NCBI GenBank assembly: GCA_023935145.1
Contig: CM043698.1
Coordinates: 39,085,501-39,149,500, forward strand
Length of the DNA stretch: 64,000 nt
Reading direction: 5' to 3'
From: Bretschneidera sinensis
Taxonomy: Eukaryota; Streptophyta; Magnoliopsida; Brassicales; Akaniaceae
Shown here: positions 1 to 10,843 of the stretch, one piece after another
Layout of the letters: every line of letters begins with the position of its first letter
How positions within the stretch are numbered: the stretch's first letter is position 1
Position numbers and translations under genes: made by a program
Notes under the pieces: generated by a model
The model's database searches: none
Seen by the model: the letters and a program-made list of their open reading frames with translations, nothing else
What the model was told of the DNA's origin: nothing

Positions 1-213
1 AGTACTAAATATAAATAAATTAAAATAAATATGAAAAACAATAAAAATAAAAGGATAAGCTGTGGAGTGCCTCCCATGAGTGCTAAGTTTAACATCTTTA
101 GCCAGACGCTCTTATTCCCTCCTAGAAAAGCATAAGTTGAATGCATCAGCAACTGCTTCAATGCCAAATTTGGTGCTTAGATGCTTTGGAGAGGCCTCTA
201 GGCGGTGCGCAGC

Positions 214-1038
214 CTAAAAAAGGTTATCAGTAACATCTTCATATGCATACTCAACATCCGATCTTGTTAACCCATGGGTGAGGGTGGCTTCCAATGGAGC
301 AATGAGATGGACCTGAAAAGCTTGCTCAACGACACCTTGCATCATACATTCATTAGAATATTCCATATTATCTTGGGGTAATTTTAATGTATAAAATATT
401 TTAAATTCAACATTCTCACCATTTACCTTCATACTTACAATACCCTTTTTCATGCAAATTTTTGTATCAGCGGTTCTCATAAAGGGTCTTCCTAAGATGA
501 TGGGTAGGGGTAATGGCATAGAAGATTCTTCTATATCTAATACAATAAAATCAGCAGGTAAAATAAATGGACCTACCTTTACCAAGATATCCTCAAGAAT
601 ACCTCTTGGTCTTTTGATGCGTCTGTCTGCCAGTTGCAAGGTGATGGAGGTTGGTTGAAGCTCCCCCAAACCCAGTGTCTTGAATATAGTGTATGGCAGC
701 AAGTTGACACCGGCCCTTAGATCCAATAGTGCATGCTCAAAAATCTGGTTACCTATCCTGCAAGGAATGGTGAAACTACCCGGATCTTTTAGTTTGGGTG
801 GTAGTTTCCTTAACAATACCTCACTAACCTCTTCGGTTAAAGCTACTATTTTATGCTCCTGTAACTCCCTTTTATTAGTGCAATTATCTTTTAAAAATTT
901 AGCATATGTAGGAATTTGTTTAATTGCATCTAATAAAGGAATATTAATTTCTACTTTTCTAAAAGTTTCAAAGATATCATGCATTTTACTTTTTTTGTTG
1001 GCTTTACTAACTTTTAGGGGAAGGATGGTGCATTCCAC
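214..1038 (-). pseudogene. Aspartic protease region of element A (Athila type)
   Basis: A 274-codon open stretch matches the retropepsin-like region of element B (16000-16760) almost residue for residue. The active-site segment reads LLDLRAGVNLLPY, where B has LLDLGAGVNLLPY, so the glycine after Asp-Leu is replaced by Arg and activity is doubtful. The later conserved segment ILGRPFMRTADT is kept. Retroelement proteases of this family cut the gag-pol polyprotein inside virus-like particles. The frame ends about where B continues into RT, and what follows here is 3' noncoding sequence. Confidence 0.8.
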
Positions 1039-1047
1039 TTCTCCATT

Positions 1048-2521
1048 TCACTTACCTTTTGACGTGAATGCTTTATGTGGAGATGCTTGTGCAGGCTCAT
1101 CAACGCCTATGATCTTACCATTTCTTAGAGTTGTCACGACATTCAGTTGCTGATGTCCTTTTGGATTAAGTAGTGTGTCGGCTGGAAGTTCACCTTGCTT
1201 GCTTTCATTTAGCTCTTTAGCCAATTGGTCCATTTGTACCTTGAGTTTTTGAATGGCTTGCTCATGCTTTATAGTGGTTTCCCTTTGCTCAGTCCGAAAT
1301 TTTCTTGTTTCTGCTATGAATTGTTCTTGTAAGATCATCAACTGCTGTACAAGACTCTCTAGGTCACTTTGTTTTTATTCCGAAGCTGATTGGGCTGCTA
1401 GTTGGGAATTCCTTTGCTACCCTTGAAAGTTCATAGTATTTTGACTATTGCTCCATGAGAGGTTGGGGTGGTTTCGCCCTCCATGATTGTAGGTATTTGC
1501 ATATGCACTGTTTGGTCCCACATAGTTCGCTTGCTCGGGATCTGTAGATGAATATAAATGGCAAGTCTCAGTAGTGTGATCAAATTGAGAATATAAAGCA
1601 CATACATGGAGTTGTGTAGCTTGTGGTCGAGGTGAGATGTTCTGAGTAGTCATGGCTTTTATAAGAATATCTAGCTTCCTCTTCATAGCAGCCATCTGAT
1701 TTGAAGATCCACCACTTAAGTTCACCTCAAAAAGCTTCATGGCTTCTTCACTACTTTTTTCCATCAGCACACCTCCACAACTTAAATCAAATATACCTTT
1801 ATTCATGTCGTTTACACCTTCATAAAAGGCTAGTACCAGCTCAAGATTGTGATGTGGGCATTTGAGTAGCAGCTCGCTGAAGTGTCCCCACGCTTCAAAG
1901 AAAAGGTCTCCATCCTTCTGTTGGAAAGATTGAATCTCCTTCCTCATCTGCGTTGTCTTTTGTGCTGGGAAAAATTTCTTTAGGAACTTACTGGATAGTT
2001 CTTCCCAGATATGGATAGAATCTGTAGGCAATAAATTATACCACAACTTAGCTTTATCTTTTAATGAAAAAGGGAAAAGAATTAACCTGATTCCCTCTTG
2101 ATTTAGGCCCTAGATGTACTGGAACTTGTAGAGGTCAAAGAATTCCCGAAGGTGCAAGTGTGGATCCTCAACAGGTGTACCCCTAAAGTGAGTCAATGCA
2201 CTAAGTATCTGTGGAGATATGTAATAATTGCCTTTCGCCTCTGGTTGATAAGCAATGCATGATGGCTGGTTGAAGTTCCGTGGGATGAAGATTTGCTTCA
2301 TAGGTCTTTGCTCAGGTGGTTGTTGGTTTTCTAGCTATTCTATTGGTGCTTCTCCCTCGAATTCTTCTTCATTCTTCTCAAAGTTGTTTCTAGGCCTCTA
2401 TCAAATGGTTCGCTCAATCTATATGTCGAGTGGAACGATGGTAGGGTTCCTAGATCGAAGCCCTTGCATGAATCAGCTGGAAGACTTTGGTGCAACAGCT
2501 TTAGTACTGCTGCTCGGGTAG
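1048..2521 (-). pseudogene. Gag polyprotein remnant of element A
   Basis: Three open pieces (about 2301-2110, 2046-1417 and 1341-1048) follow the order of the gag of element B at 14423-16105. Shared segments include QPSCIAYQPE, LTHFRGTP, HLHLREFFDL and KFLKKFFPAQKT. The nucleic-acid-binding knuckle is degraded: CALYSQFDHTTETC, where B has CAICSQYDHNMDMC, so the second Cys is Tyr. Stops separate the pieces. Gag would form the particle shell and bind element RNA. The N-terminal part near 2340-2521 is out of frame and lies in sequence carrying GATCGAGCGCA-like motifs. Confidence 0.75.
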
Positions 2522-2765
2522 TCTCTGGACTATTTGTGCTCGAGCGCACAAGGTACTGCACTCGATTGCAACAGTGCACTTGATCTCACTTTAGCTTGCA
2601 CTCGATCGCAAGGCCAGAAACAACACTGCTGTAGACCTGAAACAGAAGAAAACAGAAAATGAAAAGAAGAAAAATTAGGTTTTTGATAAAGAAAATATAA
2701 ACAGAACAGAGTAACAAAATAAAATAAAACTAACAAAAATAATTCTAAAAAGAAATTTAGTGCAA
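2522..2765 (-). other. Leader region of element A between primer site and gag
   Basis: This untranslated leader contains several copies of the tgcGATCGAGCGCA-like motif at 2535-2615, the same motif that fills the LTRs. No open frame with recognisable similarity was found in it. Confidence 0.5.
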
Positions 2766-2783
2766 TCCTCGACAACAGTGCCA
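2766..2783 (-). promoter_or_regulatory. Primer binding site of element A (degenerate tRNA-Asp type)
   Basis: On the minus strand it reads TGGCACTGTTGTCGAGGA, aligning with TGGCACCATTGCCGGGGA of element B. Both resemble the primer site used by plant Athila/Tat elements, thought to pair with the 3' end of tRNA-Asp. It lies seven bases inside the LTR end. Several mismatches to B indicate age. Confidence 0.7.
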
Positions 2784-2789
2784 AAAACT

Positions 2790-5437
2790 TGTTGTGTAAT
2801 TATCTACCTAAATAATTAAGTGAATAATCGGACTTGTTTTACTTGCAAGTGCACAAGGTCAACTTAGTAGTATAGTGTGCGAATGCAAGATCATCTCCAC
2901 AGGGATTGGTAAATTTTGATTTAGAATTAGTTTCACAATAATAAAATAAAAATAAGAGAAATAAATATTGAGTTGGAATTAATAAAGATAAAGGCGTAGG
3001 GACTTGATATCCACCACTAATCATGCTACCACAACAAAATAGTATGTCAATGCTTTACATATGTCATGAATACCTAATGGTTGTTAACCTAAGGGCATGG
3101 TATCTACTTCTTAAGCTATTAATTTCCCTAAGCAATGAGTTAGGCATGGTATCTACTCTAACTCTTTTCCTTCTTAAGGGATTCAACATTGTATATACTG
3201 AGTTGTTCCTTAAGAGAGCATAAGATTTGTGGAAATTGACAATCACACGAGACCTAGGGCATGGTATCTACTCTCGGTTTTTCATGTTGATTAACCCAAG
3301 AATCCGGCGTGGATATCTTTTGTTAGTATTGTTGAACCCAGGACTCGGTTATCCAAATTGATTCAACTAACTAATCTATACCACATGCATATGTTGATCA
3401 ACAAACACGTATGAGGAATTTAAATAAAGACAGGCATTAATCCAGTTAAGCATCACAACACAAATATCGCAAAGGTGCCAATACTGAATTATTAAGTAAA
3501 CATAATTAGGGCTTCAACCAAGCCCTTAATAGAAAATTAATTACACATAGTTGTGATGCTAAACAACATCATAAAATAAAATACAAAGGAAAGAAGAAAC
3601 CCGAAAACACTATGGAGAAAAGTCGTCAATTCGTTTTCACAATCTCTCCTCCGGGCTTGTCCGACCTCCATGTGATAGGAGCTTAAATATTCATATTTAA
3701 GCCCCTTAATTTACATTTGTTAAGCCCTAGTTTATGTTATTTTAGTCTATTTTACTTCATTTCTATGTTTTACATGGTTTTTATAAGTCTATGAAGAAAA
3801 TGAAGCATTTTGAAAGCTTTTGGAGCTTAAAAGGAAGAAAACTGGAAAACCTGGAGCAGATACTGTCTGGAGTGCGATCGAGCGCACCAGGAAGGGCGAT
3901 CGAGTGCAACCTTGCGATCGAGCGCACTCTGCTCGCGATCGAGCACACACATACGATAGTGAATAGTAAAACGGCAGCACCTGTTTTGGAAATTAAGGTT
4001 AGGGCCTTATTTTGGAAATTAAGGTTTTCAAGTGTCCTTAGAACCCTATAAATAGAATTGTAAAACACAGAAAATATATCTCCCTTTTGAGGAGCATATC
4101 TTCCTTTTAGTTTAACTTTTTGTTTTGAGACTCGAAGTAGAGTGCTTAGGAGAAGAATTGACGACTCGTCTCCCGAGTCTTCTTCGGTTTTAGTTTTATG
4201 TTTTTAGTTAATTATGTTTAATATGTTTACTTCTCTTAGCATGTGTAACTAAACTCCTATAGGGCTTGATTGAAGCCCTAGTTATGCTTTACCACACATT
4301 TATTCATTGACTATCTTTGCTTTAGCCTTGTTAGAGTATTTAATTTGATTAATACCTGTTTATATTTACATTTCTCATATGTATGTGCTTGATCAACGTA
4401 TGCATGTGGTATAGATAGGCTAGTCGAATCAATTTGGATGACCGAGTCCTGGGTTCAACATTAGTAACAAGGGATATCCACACCGAATTCTTGGGTTAAT
4501 CAACATGGGAAACCGGGAGCGGACTAAGCCCTAGGACCCGTGTGGTTGCCGATATCCACAGCCCTCATGCTCTCTTAAGGAACAACTCAGTATATACCCA
4601 TGCTGAATCGCTTAAAGAGAGAAAAGAGTTAGAGTATACACCATGCCTAACTCGTTGCATAGGGAGATCAATAACCTAAGGTGTGGACCAAACCCTTAGG
4701 TTAGCAACCATTAGATATTCATGATAAGGCTAGAGCATTGAAACCTTAGTAAGTGGGAAAGTATAATTAGTGGTGGATATCATAGCCCTATGTTCTCATT
4801 ATTGTTACTCACTCACTATCAACTGTTATTTCTCTTTAACTTAAAAGAAATTAGTTCTAGATAGAAATTCACCAATCCATGTGGAAATGATCTCACACTT
4901 GCACACTATGCTACCACAGACCTTGTGCACTTGCAAGTAAAACTAGAACGATTATTTGCCTAATTATTTAAGTAAATAAACGTCCAACGGCCTCCCTGAA
5001 CAAAAAACTAAACTAAAAGGGAGATACTGTTTCTGTGTTTTACAAGTCTATTTATAGGGTTCTAAGGACACTTGGAAACTCTAATTTCCAAAATAGGTCT
5101 CTAACCCTACTTTCCAAAATAGGAACTACCGTTTTGATGTTTTACTGATGTGTGTGCACTCGATCGCATGAGTTTGCACTCGAGCGCAAGGTTGCGCTCG
5201 AGCTTTCTCCTTGTGTGCACGAGTGCTTATGCGCTCGATCGCACCAAACACTGCGCTCGATTGCACTCTTTTATAGCTCCCAATTCCAATTTTGCTCTTT
5301 GAGTTCCAAAATCCTTCCTTTCTTCCAAAAACCTATAAAAAAACACAAAAACGAAGTAAAATAGATAAAATACGCAAACTAAGAGCTTAACAAATGTAAA
5401 TTAAGGGGCTTAAATATGAATATTTAAGCACTTATCA
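2790..5437 (-). repeat. Upstream (5') LTR of element A, split by a solo LTR
   Basis: On the minus strand the LTR begins TGATAAGTGCTTAAATATTC at 5437 and runs to 4991. It resumes at 3669 and ends at 2790 with ACACAACA. The two pieces total about 1.33 kb, the size of the LTRs of element B. It carries a TATA-like CTATAAATAG at about 5046-5060 (minus), an upstream array of GATCGAGCGCA motifs (5154-5268), and downstream ggGCATGGTATCTACT repeats at 3092-3275. Confidence 0.8.
3670..4990 (+). repeat. Solo LTR of the Athila-type family
   Basis: It starts near 3671 with tgTGATAGGAGCTTAAATATTC and ends near 4990 with AAACGTCCAACGG, in the orientation of element B and opposite to the LTR it interrupts. 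The flanks CCTCC (3665-3669) and CCTCC (4991-4995) form a 5-bp target duplication. No internal sequence remains, so it is a solo LTR left by LTR-LTR recombination. It has a TATA-like CCTATAAATAG near 4046 and four GATCGAGC motifs at 3872-3952. Confidence 0.8.
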
Positions 5438-6868
5438 ATCATGCATGGACACTTACTGTTATGTAAATAAATTTTGTATTTCCTCGAGAATTCCTTGAGA
5501 TGTATATGATGCAAAAATTTAAAAAGTTTTGATCTTGTTGCATATAAGTCTATGCTTAGTACTAAAAAGTGATGATTCCATCTTGGTTGAGCCTATCCGA
5601 GATGGGCCATTACAAAAAATGTGAGCATTTCCTTGGAAAACTAAAGACCAGGTGCTTGAAGTGTTCAAGCGTTTCCATGTGAAAGTTAAAAAAAATAGGA
5701 AAACAATTTAAATGTGTTTGAGTAGATAACAGAGGTGAATACAAGGGTCCATTTGAGCATTACTACAGAAGCCATGGTATTAAGATTGAGAAAACAATTC
5801 CTAAAACACCTTAACAAAATGTTGTGGTTGAGAGAATGAATAAAACAATTTGTGAAAGAATCAGTTGTATGCTCTCTCAAGCAAAATTGCCTAAATCATT
5901 ATAGGGTGAGTCAATAAGGACTGCTATGGATTTGATCAACCTTTTTCCTTTAATTCCTTTGGATAATGGGGTTCTACAAATGGTGTGAACAAAGAAAGAT
6001 GTCTTTTACAAGCATTTGACGGTGTTTGGATGCAGATAATTTATTTATGTTCCTAGAGATGAGAGGTCCAAGCTTGATGCCAAGACAAAATAGTATATCT
6101 TTGTGGGTTATGCACATGAAGAATTTGGCTACATTATGTGGGGTCTTGTGAACAAGAAGATTATCAGAAGCAGATACATAGAGTTCTGTGAAGATGAAAC
6201 CATTGAAGACTTAGAGAAGACAAAAATGCCTAAGTCCTCCAAGGAAGAGCCTGTTAACTTGGGTCCAATTTCTACCCTTTTTAGAATGTTTGATGATCAC
6301 AGAGAAGAGGTACAATAAGATCATAGGAATGCGTTTGATGATGGTGATTCTCCTATAGTTAATGATGGTGATGCTCCTATAGTTGGTGATGTGTCTGAAA
6401 ACAGTCAGCTAGAACAGGAAGTTCAACAAGCCCCTATAAACCTCCAGGTGAGAAGATCCGCTAGAATAAGACGACCTCCCAAATGGTATTCTCTTGAAGA
6501 ATATATGATGCTTACTAATGGGAGAGAGCTAGACATTTACCAAGAGGCCATGGAGCATGAGCATAACTGAGAATGGTTGAAAGCCATACAAGAGGAGATG
6601 TAATCCTTGCATGAGAATCACACTTATATGTTAGTGAAATTGCCCAAAGGAAATAGATCACTCAAGAATAAATGGGTATATAGGTTAAGAACTAAAGAAA
6701 AAAGCTTATAGCCAAGGTACAAGGTAAGACTAGTTGTAAAGGGATTTAGAAAGAAAAAGCGAGTTAATTTTGAAAAAATCTTCTCACATGTGGTTAAGAT
6801 GTCTTCTATCCGAGTTGCTCTTGGTTTAGCTACTAGATTAAATTTGGAGATTGAACAACTAGATGTAT
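5438..6868 (+). pseudogene. Element H: Ty1/copia pol relic (integrase to start of RT)
   Basis: Translating the three frames gives a broken copia polyprotein. It includes an integrase part (VDNRGEYKGPFEHY, then KTP-QNVVVERMNKTICER), the integrase-RT linker (YAHEEFGYIMWG, then RRSARIRRPPKWYS) and the start of RT (EEM-SLHENHTYMLVKLPKG and NKWVYRLRTKE). The similarity stops at about 6868 with the RT segment LNLEIEQLDV. At least six in-frame stops and several frameshifts are visible. The longest open piece is 6103-6318. The right end is cut by the LTR of element E, the left end by element A. Confidence 0.8.
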
Positions 6869-6874
6869 AAACTA

Positions 6875-8041
6875 TGACAACCCATCCCGAGTGGACCCTA
6901 CTTAGAATGACATCAATCACTTTTTAGATCTGAGCACCTAGACACGTAGTTAAGATAAAAAAAAATATAATAGAGATCATTCAACATATATACTTTACAT
7001 ATAAATATACATAAATATTCAAATACAATACTTAAGTTTTAAAAATGTGTCTCATGAGACTCAACCTTCAAGGGTTTACAACTTTGCTTATACAAAAGGT
7101 AGATTGACAAGGATGCCTCGCATGTAGACCCACCTAAAAACTTCTTTAACTTCACTGCGTAGCCATCTAGAAACCAAGGTCTTTAGAAGAATTTCCTAAA
7201 ATAATTAAAAAGGGAAAAGGTGAGTTATTGAGCTCAGCGAGTAATCATATTACTCGGGGTAATCGGCAATAAACATTTAGTCTCATTATGGCTTTCAGAT
7301 AATCTATAAGAATTTAAATAGTTACACTTTCAAATAATTACTTAATTAGTGAGAGCATAACATAATCACAATGCATCAAAAGGGAAATATTATCACATTG
7401 ATGTTCATCATCTTTACATTCCAAGAATCACAAGCCCTTTATTTGGCAACTCAAATCACACACCCCTCATGGCTCAATCGATTCAAATCTCATGAGTATG
7501 TTAAACAATGTGAAATAAGCATAATTATACAACTCATAGTTATCACAAAGTAGCTTTTATTAACATAATTATTTCCTCCTTACAAGTAATTAATTCCTTC
7601 TTTTATCTTTATTATTAGTTTTCGCATTTACTAGGAGTAAGGTGAAAACTCACCTCGAGAACCGAGTTCTAGTCCGAACCATCTCTTTCCCTTTCAAACG
7701 TTCTTCACTTATACTCGAAATCTCTTCTCAAATCTTCAACCAAGAGTTCAACGGATAAATCAAGAGAGAAAGTTGTAAAGAAATCTAGAACGAGGGAGAG
7801 GGTAACCGAATGGCCTAGAATTTAGTCTTTCTCCCCTATTTATACTACCACTAATAAGGATTAAAAGACCTTCCTATCCATCCCTTGCAAAAATAAATGC
7901 ATTAACGCCCAAAACTTTCTATTTTCAAGTAAGTTTTAAAATAACCTCCAATTATTATTATTCTTTCAAAAGTTTCCTTATAAATAAAATAAACTTAATA
8001 ATTAGATACCGAAATATTAAAAGAAAAGGTAGGGCTCTACA
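6875..8041 (-). repeat. 3' LTR of element E (Tekay/Del-like)
   Basis: On the plus strand it runs from TGACAACCCATCCCGAG to GGCTCTACA. On the minus strand it is TGTAGAGCCC...GGGTTGTCA, typical TG...CA ends. The sequence just inside, AAGGAGGGGATAATT on the minus strand (8042-8056), is a purine-rich priming tract. The mate LTR would lie to the right of 30070 but is not found. Confidence 0.65.
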
Positions 8042-9748
8042 ATTATCCCCTCCTTAAAAAATTTCGTCCTTGAAATTTTTAACTAATCTGGGTTCATGAA
8101 CAAGAAAGGATACTGACTCTTCATATCCGCTTCACTCTCTCAAGTGGCCTCTTTGACTCATCTTTTACTCCACAACACCCTCACCAAGGGAATGACCTTG
8201 TTATGCAAAACTTGCTCTCTAATGTCTAAGATTTTTACCAGTTTATCTATATAAAAAATGTCTTTTTGAACCTCAATAGATTGGGACCAAATAACATGTG
8301 ACTCATCAGGTATGTATTTTCGCAGTGCTCACACATGGAAAACGTCGTGCAATTGAGCAAATTCTAGGGGTAAGGATAATCAGTATGCCACAAGTCCAAT
8401 CTTCTCAATAGTTTCATAAGGTCCAATGTAATGAGGACTTAACTTCTCTTTTTGTCTAAATCTCAGCACTTATTTTCATGGAGAAACTGTAAGATGTACT
8501 CTGTCACCCAATAGGAACTCCAATGGCTTCATTCTTTCTTCTGCATAACTTTTATGCTTATCCTGAGTTATCTTCAAGTGCTCCCATACCTGTTTAACTC
8601 TCATAGTGGTTAGTTCTACTATTTTCATACCAAAGACCTTCTTTTCTCCTACTTCTTCCTAACACACCGGAGTTCTGCACCGTCTATCATACAATGCTTC
8701 AAAAGGTGCCATCCCGATGCTGGCTTGAAAGTTATTATTGTAGGCAAACTCCATGAGGGGTAAGTATGCATCCTAACTACTCAAAAAGTTCATAACACAA
8801 TCTCGAAGCATATCCTCTAAGGTTTGGATTGTTCTCTTTGATTGGCCATCCGTTTGGGGATGAAAGCGGTGCTAAAATTTAATTGAGTATCTATAGCCTG
8901 CTAGAACCCTTTCTAGAATCGAGAAGTAAATCATGTGTCACAATCCAACGCAATACTTAATGGTACTCCATGTAATTTCACTATCTCTACCACATATAGT
9001 TCCGCCAATCGCTCAAGAGACCAAGTTTCCTTAATAGGAAAAAAGTGTGCAGACTTGGATAACCGATCAATTATAACCCAAATAGCATTACCTCTCTGAA
9101 CATGGGGAACTCCCATAATGAAATCCATGGTCACTCTTTCCTACGGCCACTCTGGTATAAGAATAGGTTGTAATAAACTTGTCGAGTGTTTGTGTTCAGT
9201 TTTTACTTGCTGACATACTAAGCATCGAGACACATACTCCGCTAGATCTTTCTTTAAGCCTGACCACCAATAATTTTTCTTAAGCCTTCTATACAATTTG
9301 TAGCTCCTGGGGTGCATGGAATAAATAGTGTCATGAGCTTCTCTCAAAATTTCCTTTCTCAAGTCCATTTCTTTTGGCACACAAATCCTATTCCCAAACA
9401 TAAGCATGTTGCCTTCTCTCACTAAGAAGTTTGTTCGTTTATTTTCCAACACTTCCTTCTTAACTTCCATCAATGCCTCATCCCTACTTTGAGAATCCAA
9501 TAGACGATCAACCATGAATGATTTAACCACCATTTTAGATATTAATCCTCTGTCGATACTGACTTCAAGCTTTACCTCCAAGCTCTTTAATTCTTCTACC
9601 AAAAGCATACAATAAGTCTTCAAGGTTGCTACTTTACTATCAGATTTTCAACTTAAGGCATCTACCACTATATTTGCCTTCCCTAGACGGTGAAATATAG
9701 TACAATCATAATCGCTAATAAAATCCATCCATCGTCTCAACCTCAAAT
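8042..9748 (-). pseudogene. Element E integrase and chromodomain-like C-terminus (left part)
   Basis: The minus strand encodes the zinc-binding integrase N-terminus (AHDTIYSMHPRSYKLYRRL...CLVCQQVK, HHCC kept) at 9141-9623. A piece of the catalytic core ([41 protein letters not shown]) lies at 8931-9134. Further broken sequence to about 8050 resembles the GPY/F and chromodomain tail of element C. Stops and frameshifts divide it. At 9748 it is cut by copia element D and continues at 27550 with RNase H (the LGKANIV-DALS segment lies near 9660-9690). Confidence 0.8.
9744..9748. repeat. Target-site duplication of element D, left copy
   Basis: CAAAT directly before the D LTR equals CAAAT at 27550-27554 directly after the other LTR. 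Removing D rejoins the RNase H region of element E. Confidence 0.9.
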
Positions 9749-10829
9749 TTTTGGAAATCACCTTGACAAGATGCCCAGGTGGTGATCTTCCAAACATCCA
9801 AGTCTAGAATGACTTGTAGAAATAAATACAGCAATCAAAGACAAGAACAGAAAATCAAAGAAAGAAAGAAGACAAGTAATTGTTTCGAGGTTCGGCAATG
9901 TGCCTATGTCCCTGTGAGTTCCTCCGAACTCTCTGCACTAAATCAAATGGTTCTTACGAGTTACAGCAATCCCCTTCAAGAAACCTCAAGTTCTTGAAGA
10001 AACCAAGAAGAGAAGTAAGGAAGAAGATAAGAACTAACAATGCTCTCTATCTAATCTAGAATTATATCTCTTTACAACCAGCCTCACTACAATGAGTCCC
10101 TCTTGTGTTTGATCTTTACACTCTAACACAATTCTCTCTTGTATTACAATTGATCTCAAAGTATGTCACAAATTTATGTTGTTTTCTTGTTAAAAATAAG
10201 GCTAGGAAAACCCTTTTATAGCCACCCACTTCTTGGTCATTCTTGAGATTCAATCCTCACCCTTTGATCATGATTACCACTTAATCATGGCCCTTCATCA
10301 CTCCTAAGTGGTGCTGTGCAATTCAACCTTGCACCCACGCACCTAAAAGAGGGTTAAAACTGGTTGTCCATGTGTGCTTTACTTTGCTTAGCGCTTAGGC
10401 GCTCAACAGGGCGGCTACAGTGTTGGGCAGAGTCCCTTTGCACACTCTCTGGGCGGTGCGGTGCTAGTGGGGAGCGGTGCAGTGCTGGTGCATATCAAGC
10501 AGCACACCTTCTGGAGGTGCGGTGCTGACAGATGGGCAGTGCAGTGCTGGTGCGTTTCTGGAGCCTTCATTCTGTGCGGTGCACCACTAGTGAAGGGATG
10601 GTGTGGCGCACACTGATGCTGCCCCTTCACCCAGCTGTGCGCACACTCCTTCAGCTTGTGTGCAGAAGTGCGCACACTAGTGCGCCTACCCTTACCTTGC
10701 TCCAAAGTGATGCACACACATGTGTGCAGACCTTTAACTTGCTGAACTTTAATCCTCTAACCTTGGTTTAGACTTTAACCATTTTTGAACCATGTTTAGA
10801 CATGTTTAAACCTTAAACAAATACCAACA
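9749..10829 (-). repeat. 3' LTR of copia element D
   Basis: It matches 26473-27549 along its whole length. It ends in CCAACA, while the start has drifted to TTTTGG where the mate has TGTTGG. A GC-rich block at about 10430-10690 repeats the short motif GGTGCGGTGCTGGTG many times. Open frames there are artefacts of this repeat. Confidence 0.9.
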
Positions 10830-10843
10830 ATCTCTACCTTTAT
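10830..10843 (-). promoter_or_regulatory. Polypurine tract of element D
   Basis: The minus-strand AAAGGTAGAGAT directly precedes the LTR start TGTTGG. Copia elements of this group typically carry GTGGAGAT at this place to prime plus-strand DNA. Confidence 0.7.

Larger units (their letters stand above)
1..5437 (-). mobile_element. Element A: Athila-type Ty3/gypsy LTR retrotransposon, gag-protease only, 3' end outside window
   Basis: Reading on the minus strand, the order is LTR (outer end 5437), primer site, gag, protease, then 3' noncoding sequence reaching position 1. No reverse transcriptase, RNase H or integrase is present. Right after the protease stop, the sequence at about 60-115 matches the 3' untranslated stretch of element B at 21905-21935 (motif ttaaacttagc). 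The element is therefore either an internal deletion derivative or a non-autonomous gag-PR form. Its downstream LTR lies beyond the left edge, so its target duplication cannot be checked. Confidence 0.85.

Noticed and set aside
10415..10771. Open frames of 79-100 codons in the D LTR (and 27124-27491)
   Set aside because: They result from the GC-rich repeat block. There is no similarity to proteins and they are present on both strands.
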